The position numbers and the translations under genes were made by a program. Shown here piece by piece: positions 14,021 through 18,176 of a stretch of 18,176 bases of DNA (positions are counted from its first letter, which is position 1; every line of letters starts with the position of its first letter). Source of the DNA: Acidimicrobiia bacterium (GTDB lineage: Bacteria > Actinomycetota > Acidimicrobiia > Acidimicrobiales > Ilumatobacteraceae). The stretch is from contig JACDGA010000005.1 in NCBI GenBank assembly GCA_013815505.1, forward strand, positions 1 through 18,176. The letters are read 5' to 3'. Under the pieces are notes generated by a model, which saw nothing but the letters and a program-made list of their open reading frames with translations, was not told the origin of the DNA and ran no database searches.

Positions 14021-14983
14021 TCAGAAGTAGATGATCTTCTCGGCGGCGGCCTCGGCCTCGTCGAGGTCGGCGGTGTAGGCGCCCGTCGAGAGGTACTTCC
14101 ACCCGCCGTCGCAGACGATGAACACGATGACACCGCTCGAGATCTCGCTCGCCACCTTTGCCGCCCCTGCCAGCGCGGCGCCCGACGAAAGCCCGGCGAA
14201 GACGCCGCACTCGTTGACGAGCCGACGCGTCCACTCGATGGATTCACGGGGCCGGACGACTCGCTTGCGGTCGAGGAGCTGAGCGCCGTTCCAGTTCTCG
14301 AACACGGGCGGGATGTAGCCCTCGTCCATGTTGCGCAGGCCTTCGACGCGCTCGCCGAGCGGCGGCTCGACCGCGATGATCTTGATGTCGGCGTTCTGTT
14401 CCTTGAGGTAGCGCCCGACGCCCATCAGCGTGCCGCTCGTGCCGAGACCGGCGACGAAGTGGGTGATGTCGGGCACGTCACGCAGGATTTCGGGACCGGT
14501 GGTGCGGTAATGGGCACCCGGGTTGGCGTCGTTGCCGTACTGGTAGAGCAGGCACCACTCCGGGTGCTCGGCGGCGAGCTGCTCGGCCCGCGCCACGGCG
14601 CCGTTGGAGCCTTCCTCGCCGGGCGTGAGGATGATGTCGGCGCCGAACACCTCGAGCATCTGGCGACGCTCGATCGACACGCTGTTGGGCATCAGGATCT
14701 TGATCGGATAGCCCTTCAGCCGGGCGATGGCGGCGAGGGCGATGCCGGTGTTGCCCGACGACGGCTCGACGATGGTCTGTCCCGGGTGGAGGTGGCCGGC
14801 GTCCTCGGCGTGCTGGATCATCTCGCGGGCGATGCGGTCCTTCACCGACCCGAACGGGTTCTGGCTCTCGAGCTTGGCGACGAGGCGCACGTCAGGGTTG
14901 GGAGAGAGCACGGAGACGTCGACGACGGGGGTGTTGCCGATCAGGGTCAACACCTGGTCGTTGACTGCACTCGTCACCAACAC
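14021..14983 (-). CDS. cysM: Cysteine synthase of the CysM O-phosphoserine sulfhydrylase type
   Basis: 320 residues. GTG 14983 is chosen because AGGAGG lies exactly 8 nt upstream; the longer open frame has no other good start. The PLP lysine is Lys48 in FGSVKDR, with the substrate loop SSGNTG (75-80) and phosphate loop GTSGT (181-185). The stretch VEGLRNMDEG contains Arg217, which corresponds to Arg220 of M. tuberculosis CysM, a residue of the O-phosphoserine-binding loop. The ending DGGWKYLSTGAYTADLDEAEAA also follows that protein closely. It should make cysteine from O-phosphoserine and a sulfur donor, which in M. tuberculosis is thiocarboxylated CysO. The Mec-like gene lies 95 bp upstream, but no cysO is between them. 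Confidence 0.93.
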   Translation of the reverse strand: MLVTSAVNDQVLTLIGNTPVVDVSVLSPNPDVRLVAKLESQNPFGSVKDRIAREMIQHAEDAGHLHPGQTIVEPSSGNTGIALAAIARLKGYPIKILMPNSVSIERRQMLEVFGADIILTPGEEGSNGAVARAEQLAAEHPEWCLLYQYGNDANPGAHYRTTGPEILRDVPDITHFVAGLGTSGTLMGVGRYLKEQNADIKIIAVEPPLGERVEGLRNMDEGYIPPVFENWNGAQLLDRKRVVRPRESIEWTRRLVNECGVFAGLSSGAALAGAAKVASEISSGVIVFIVCDGGWKYLSTGAYTADLDEAEAAAEKIIYF

Positions 14984-14991
14984 GCCGGCGT

Positions 14992-14997
14992 CCTCCT
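14992..14997 (-). promoter_or_regulatory. Shine-Dalgarno site of cysM
   Basis: AGGAGG on the minus strand, 8 nt before GTG 14983. It decides the start in a long open frame. Confidence 0.8.
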
Positions 14998-15032
14998 CAA
15001 GAAGTTGATGAACCCGATCTGTTCTCTCAACA

Positions 15033-15038
15033 ATCGTA
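15033..15038 (-). promoter_or_regulatory. Predicted -10 element of cysM
   Basis: TACGAT on the minus strand, 49 nt before GTG 14983, in the mec-cysM gap. It would give a leader of about 40 nt, in contrast to the leaderless candidates. No convincing -35 is seen. Confidence 0.4.
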
Positions 15039-15078
15039 TCCGGCGATCCATTCCAGCCCCCTGTCGCCGCCACCCACC

Positions 15079-15486
15079 TCAGACGACGGTGATCGGGAGC
15101 TCGGTGACGTCGCCGTCGGCGATGCGGTAGTCGCGGAACTCGGGCGCCGCCCGCTTCAGGCCCACGATCACGTAGTGCCAGGACGGATCGGGCGCCTGGG
15201 CGACGTCGGTCGCGCTCGGGTACGGCTCGGAGTGCGTGTGGCTGTGCACGACGCCGATGATCTCGAACCCGTCGTCCTCGGCGGCTCGCTCGGCGTGCAA
15301 GTGATCGAGCGGATCGACCGTGTAGACCCTCGCCGACTCCACTGTGTTGCGGCAGCGGACGAACCGTTCGACGACAGCGGTCGTCGTCCCCGGCGTGCCG
15401 ACCAACAGGCCACATCCCTCGAGCGGGTAGGCGGCGTAGGCCATGGCTGCGATCTCGTCGAGGACGGCAGCGGCCATCTCCAGCAC
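15079..15486 (-). CDS. mec: JAMM/MPN+ metalloprotease, Mec-like
   Basis: 135 residues from GTG 15486; ATG 15477 is an alternative. The full JAMM zinc site is visible: Glu23 in YPLEGCGLL, then His81-Ser-His83 and Ser91-Ala-Thr-Asp94 in HSHTHSEPYPSATD. In M. tuberculosis Mec (Rv1334) cuts the CysO-cysteine adduct to release cysteine; length and motifs match. It precedes cysM on the same strand. A TAGGGT hexamer ends 7 nt before the GTG, so the message may be leaderless. Without cysO nearby, its substrate here is open: an unlinked sulfur carrier or another ubiquitin-like protein are possible. Confidence 0.9.
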   Translation of the reverse strand: MLEMAAAVLDEIAAMAYAAYPLEGCGLLVGTPGTTTAVVERFVRCRNTVESARVYTVDPLDHLHAERAAEDDGFEIIGVVHSHTHSEPYPSATDVAQAPDPSWHYVIVGLKRAAPEFRDYRIADGDVTELPITVV

Positions 15487-15493
15487 GGCGGGA

Positions 15494-15499
15494 ACCCTA
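15494..15499 (-). promoter_or_regulatory. Predicted -10 element of mec, leaderless start
   Basis: TAGGGT on the minus strand, 7 nt before GTG 15486, with no ribosome site between. Confidence 0.45.
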
Positions 15500-15509
15500 C
15501 CGAGCGACC

Positions 15510-15520
15510 GCCGCTAGCCT
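15510..15520 (+). promoter_or_regulatory. Predicted promoter element of smpB, shared with ssrA
   Basis: GCCGCTAGCCT, whose last six bases TAGCCT fit TANNNT. The identical 11-mer precedes the tmRNA gene at 17581-17591. It lies 35 nt before GTG 15556, leaving a leader of roughly 27 nt. Confidence 0.45.
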
Positions 15521-15555
15521 CGGCGCTCCCACAGGACGACGGAGAGCGAGGCGAC

Positions 15556-16032
15556 GTGAAAGGCGACGGCACGAAGCTCATCGCCAGCAATCGCCGAGCC
15601 CGGCGTGACTACGACGTGCTCGAGACCGTCGAGGCCGGGCTCGTGCTGTCGGGCAGCGAGGTGAAGAGCCTGCGTGATGGGCAGGTGCAGCTCGCCGACG
15701 CCTACGCCCGCAGCCGGGACGGCGAGCTGTGGCTCGAAGGCGTGCACATCGCCCCGTACCAGTTCGCCGTCGGTGTCGGGTCACACGAGCCCGATCGGTC
15801 GCGCAAGCTGCTCATGCACCGTGCCGAGATCGAACGGTTCGACGCCCGCATGGCGCAGGACCGCCTGGCGCTCGTGCCGCTGCGGATGTACTTCAAGGAC
15901 GGCCGGGCGAAGGTCGAGCTCGCGCTCGCACGTGGGCGGCGCCGATCGGACAAGCGCCAGGTGCTTGCCGAGCGCGACGCCGACATGGAGATCCGCAGGG
16001 CGATGGGCCGCCACCGAAAGGGCTTCGACTGA
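15556..16032 (+). CDS. smpB: SsrA-binding protein
   Basis: 158 residues from GTG 15556, with a weak GAGCGAGG site upstream. SmpB binds tmRNA and places it in the A site of stalled ribosomes. LIASNRRARRDYDVLETVEAGLVLSGSEVKSLRDGQVQLADAYA is the conserved N-terminal OB-fold core. GELWLEGVHIAPYQF, the VPLRMYFKDGRAKVELALARGRR segment and the basic tail DMEIRRAMGRHRKGFD are also typical; the tail is the part that folds in the mRNA channel. Length is normal for the family. Its RNA partner ssrA lies about 1.6 kb downstream on the same strand, with one lipoprotein gene on the opposite strand between them. Confidence 0.97.
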   Translation: MKGDGTKLIASNRRARRDYDVLETVEAGLVLSGSEVKSLRDGQVQLADAYARSRDGELWLEGVHIAPYQFAVGVGSHEPDRSRKLLMHRAEIERFDARMAQDRLALVPLRMYFKDGRAKVELALARGRRRSDKRQVLAERDADMEIRRAMGRHRKGFD

Positions 16033-16044
16033 CGCGACCCACGT

Positions 16045-16102
16045 CGACCTCGACCTGTCATGTGAATCGGGCCGCTGTGGCCACTTTCGGCATGACAGAA
16101 CG
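16045..16102 (+). repeat. Dispersed 58-bp palindromic element, copy 2, intergenic after smpB
   Basis: It begins CGACCTCGACCTGTCATG and ends CATGACAGAACG, starting 13 bp after the smpB stop. The outer arms CTGTCATG and CATGACAG are perfect. The centre contains GGCC-GCTGT-GGCC. Against copy 1 the flanks match at 29 of 30 positions and the 28-bp centre at about half. It could act as a structured 3' end of the smpB message. Confidence 0.7.
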
Positions 16103-16126
16103 ACGGGACCGGTGCCGGGACCGGCC

Positions 16127-16158
16127 GGATCAGAGGATCAGGGGATCAAGGATTCAGG
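16127..16158. repeat. Four tandem 8-bp units (GGATCAGA type) over the lipoprotein stop codon
   Basis: GGATCAGA, GGATCAGG, GGATCAAG and GATTCAGG follow each other without gaps, and the next bases are GATCG. The last unit contains the lipoprotein stop (TGA on the minus strand, 16154-16156). Confidence 0.75.
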
Positions 16159-17485
16159 GATCGATGACGGGGCCGGTTCCGCCGGGCACCGTGCCGTCCG
16201 GATCGACAGGCACCGTGGTGGTGGGCGGCACCGTCGTCGGTGGGGCCGTGGTGGGTGGCGGCGTAGTGGGTGGCGGCGTGCTCGGCGGCGGATCGGACCC
16301 GCCTCCGCCGCCGCGGTCGAGTGTCGCCGAGCCTGCCGGGATGCACGGGACAAGCGATGCTCCCTCGCCCGACTTCATCGTGTCGATCAGCCGCGTGCCG
16401 CCGCTCAACGTGACGAGATACCACTGGCCGTCGTAGTCCGACGTCGTGACGAACTCCGACGGTTCACCGATGCGCAGGCGGAACGACTCTGTGCCGTCGT
16501 CGGTGGACGCGACGACCAGGTTCCGTTCGCCTGTGAGCTCGCCCGTCGCAGGATCCGACACGGGCTCTTCCAGCCACGAGAGGCGTTCACCGTCGGGTGA
16601 CGGCGTCGCAGCCGTGTACTTCGGCGGGCCGGGCTTCGAGCCGTTCGCGTCGGTGGGGTTGAACCAGTCGGTGCGTTCCACGCCGGCACCGTCGAAGAAG
16701 CGGAACCGCTCGCCGTCGGAGCTCTCCTCGTTGATGACGGCACCATTACCGCCGAGACCACCCGTGGCGATGCTGAATATGCCTTCGCTGGAACGGTCGA
16801 GCAGCTCGGTCTGGTTGCCGTCGGCGTCCTCGATCACCGCTCGGCCCTCCGACGTGGCGCTGCCGTACTCGAACCAGAGCGCAACCGGCACGTCGTCGAT
16901 CGTGCCGACGTGCTGCACGTTGACGGTGCCGGTTGCGATCTCGGTATAGCCGGCGGCGTCGAGACGGCCGATGCTGGCGCCGCCCGCCAGGGACGCGTCG
17001 AGCGTGACCCACAGGGCGCCGCCTTCGGCTCGCCACGCCGAGTTGATGTTGGCGGGGAGGTTCTTGCTGTCGGCGATGATCTGCGTGCCGTCGGAGCCGA
17101 CCTGGTAGACGACGCCCTCGTTGTCGGCGACGATGATCGACGGCGCACCGTCGGGGAGCTCGTCGCAGTTCGGGGGCACCTCCACGTCGACGGTGCCCGG
17201 TGTGCTGTCGAGCGGCGTCGAGTCAGTGCCCGGAAGGCTGGTGCTAGCCGTGCCGCCGCTGCCCGTCGACGGCGTGGACGGGTTGGTGAGTTCTGGCGGG
17301 AGCGTGATCGTGCCGGGCGGGATGCTGTTGCTGATCGTGCCGTCCGAGCTCGTCGGGGTCGTCGGCGTCGTGGAATCAGACACGAGGTTCTCACTCGACA
17401 CGTTGGACACCCGATCGGCGCTGCACGCCGCTGCCGCCACGATCAGCGCGGTGCTCGCCGCCAGCATCATCACGCCACGTCTCAT
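16154..17485 (-). CDS. Secreted lipoprotein, probable beta-propeller (WD40/TolB-like), with Pro/Thr tail
   Basis: 443 residues from ATG 17485, with GGGAG 10 nt upstream. The N-terminus MRRGVMMLAASTALIVAAAACS is a lipoprotein signal peptide with Cys21 as the likely lipidated residue. A Thr/Ser/Pro-rich spacer follows to about residue 105. The globular part contains repeated blade-like pieces (SIIVADNEGVVYQVGSDG, GGALWVTLDASLAGG, TPSPDGERLSWLEE, YDGQWYLVTLSGG). SPDGERLSWL is the PD40/TolB-type signature. The last 45 or so residues are again Pro/Thr-rich (PPPTTPPPTTAPPTTVPP). It should sit on the outer face of the membrane. I do not recognise a specific function. It lies antisense between smpB and ssrA. 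Confidence 0.8.
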   Translation of the reverse strand: MRRGVMMLAASTALIVAAAACSADRVSNVSSENLVSDSTTPTTPTSSDGTISNSIPPGTITLPPELTNPSTPSTGSGGTASTSLPGTDSTPLDSTPGTVDVEVPPNCDELPDGAPSIIVADNEGVVYQVGSDGTQIIADSKNLPANINSAWRAEGGALWVTLDASLAGGASIGRLDAAGYTEIATGTVNVQHVGTIDDVPVALWFEYGSATSEGRAVIEDADGNQTELLDRSSEGIFSIATGGLGGNGAVINEESSDGERFRFFDGAGVERTDWFNPTDANGSKPGPPKYTAATPSPDGERLSWLEEPVSDPATGELTGERNLVVASTDDGTESFRLRIGEPSEFVTTSDYDGQWYLVTLSGGTRLIDTMKSGEGASLVPCIPAGSATLDRGGGGGSDPPPSTPPPTTPPPTTAPPTTVPPTTTVPVDPDGTVPGGTGPVIDP

Positions 17486-17495
17486 CTCGACGAGT

Positions 17496-17500
17496 CTCCC
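17496..17500 (-). promoter_or_regulatory. Shine-Dalgarno site of the lipoprotein gene
   Basis: GGGAG on the minus strand, 10 nt before ATG 17485. It supports the start that gives a complete signal peptide. Confidence 0.5.
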
Positions 17501-17580
17501 ATGGTCGCTCCGACGACGGGCGGCGCCACGTCGTTCCCTCGACCAACGTCCGACCATCGTCGATCTGTGCGGGTCGCGAC

Positions 17581-17591
17581 GCCGCTAGCCT
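17581..17591 (+). promoter_or_regulatory. Predicted promoter element of ssrA, shared with smpB
   Basis: GCCGCTAGCCT, with TAGCCT as -10, ends 24 nt before the mature tmRNA 5' end. It is identical to the element before smpB. A start near 17599 would leave a short leader for RNase P. Confidence 0.45.
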
Positions 17592-17615
17592 GGTGCCCGC
17601 ACGACAAGTGTCAAC

Positions 17616-18007
17616 GGGGCTGACTGGTTTCGACGTCAGTAACGCTGGCCGGGTCAGCGACCCGAGTTGCTCAGACTCGCTAAACGGGGCACAACCAAGA
17701 ATTGCCGATGAGCAGTTCGCTCTCGCAGCCTGACCTAGTCAGGTAACCGAGAGTCATCGTGAGCAGCAATGTCGCACGGGGCCACTCCATCGCAGCCCGG
17801 CAACAGAAGCGGGGGATGACAGCGGGAAAGTCCGCTGGCAGCCGGAAAGACGGCTGACACCCGGCAAAGACCGGGCGTTGATCGGCGGCCCTTGGGCCAC
17901 CCTTCATCCGACCCGCCGGTGAGGCAGCGTCAGCCTCGATGTCGGGAATGGTCGTAGCAGGCTCGTCCACCGGCTGATGGACGGGGGTTCGATTCCCCCC
18001 AGCTCCA
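17616..18007 (+). ncRNA. ssrA: Transfer-messenger RNA (tmRNA, 10Sa RNA)
   Basis: About 392 nt. The 5' end GGGGCTGACTGGTTTCGAC is the conserved tmRNA start, and GGGGCTG pairs with CAGCTCC (18000-18006, one G-U pair) to make the tRNA-like acceptor. The T-arm GGGGG-TTCGATT-CCCCC precedes it. The tag frame probably resumes at GCA 17689 and stops at TGA 17731, giving AQPRIADEQFALAA; the FALAA end is certain by family, the first codon less so. GC-rich paired stretches after the tag correspond to the pseudoknots. The 3' CCA is not encoded (A then CAA). It works with SmpB to rescue stalled ribosomes and tag peptides for ClpP. Confidence 0.97.
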
Positions 18008-18176
18008 CAAACACTGCAGGTCATCTAGCAGGACTTCTGCGAAGGTCCACGAGGGCGTCTGATTCCCCCTGCGTGCGGGCGCGTCGGACCTCGAGGAGTC
18101 TCTGCCGAGAGATGTCGAGATCGGTCGGTCGATTCCGTCCCAGGGGTGAGCGCGGCCACACTGGACCGCCCATCAC
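18008..18176. other. Sequence downstream of ssrA, no gene seen
   Basis: 169 bases to the window edge with no coding frame I can support and no clear intrinsic terminator with a T run. GATTCC occurs twice (18061, 18133), recalling the T-arm of the tmRNA, but the flanks differ. Confidence 0.4.

Noticed and set aside
12617..14030. Long plus-strand frames of about 400 codons opposite the FAS1 gene, rich in Val/Gly/Ser
   Set aside because: They are complements of the Thr/Pro repeat and have no domain. The minus frame has a membrane helix, a stalk and a FAS1 domain in order.
18053..18150. GATTCCCCC and GATTCC after the tmRNA as possible remnants of an integration site
   Set aside because: The shared words are 6-9 bases, there is no integrase or mobile gene in the window, and the bases around them do not match the tmRNA 3' end.

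Overview
The window is GC-rich, densely coded DNA from an actinobacterium. I lean towards the Acidimicrobiia, but that is inference: nothing in the window fixes the class. Support for Actinobacteria comes from a CysM of the mycobacterial O-phosphoserine type beside a Mec-like JAMM protease, an SCO6745-type protein, many GTG starts, Thr/Pro-rich (TTTTLPP) extracellular stalks, and several starts that look leaderless behind a TANNNT -10 hexamer. Two trans-translation genes (smpB, ssrA) and one tRNA are present. There is no phage, transposase, CRISPR array or defence island.

Layout. Positions 1-2868 hold an envelope-glycan set: the C-terminus of a polytopic membrane protein, an epimerase on the minus strand, then a GT2 glycosyltransferase and a DUF2064 protein joined by an ATGA overlap. 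The set resembles the mycobacterial Rv0536-Rv0541c neighbourhood linked to methylthioxylose. Positions 2840-6047 hold clpP (minus) and a divergent HerA-like ATPase with a long C-terminal half. tRNA-Leu(UAG) and a D-threonine-aldolase-like PLP enzyme follow. Positions 7233-9449 are a tight minus-strand operon, murI-rph-rdgB. Divergent from it lie an SCO6745-like gene and arfB. Positions 10693-12547 hold a CPBP membrane protease (minus) and an acyltransferase-3 protein (plus) whose 5' ends abut or overlap. Positions 12590-15486 are a minus-strand series: mec, cysM and a membrane-anchored fasciclin protein. Then come smpB (plus), a beta-propeller-like lipoprotein (minus) and the tmRNA (plus).

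How it works together. Mec and CysM point to the alternative cysteine pathway, but the sulfur carrier gene cysO that separates them in Mycobacterium tuberculosis is absent. SmpB, tmRNA and ArfB are three parts of stalled-ribosome rescue. murI feeds D-glutamate to peptidoglycan; rph and rdgB serve RNA maturation and nucleotide-pool cleaning.

The most unusual signal is a 58-bp dispersed palindromic element present twice. One copy is intergenic, after smpB. The other lies inside the CPBP reading frame, where it seems to add about 17 residues between two catalytic motifs. A second pattern is a set of start codons placed exactly 7-8 nt after a TANNNT hexamer, including two overlapping divergent ones between murI and its neighbour.
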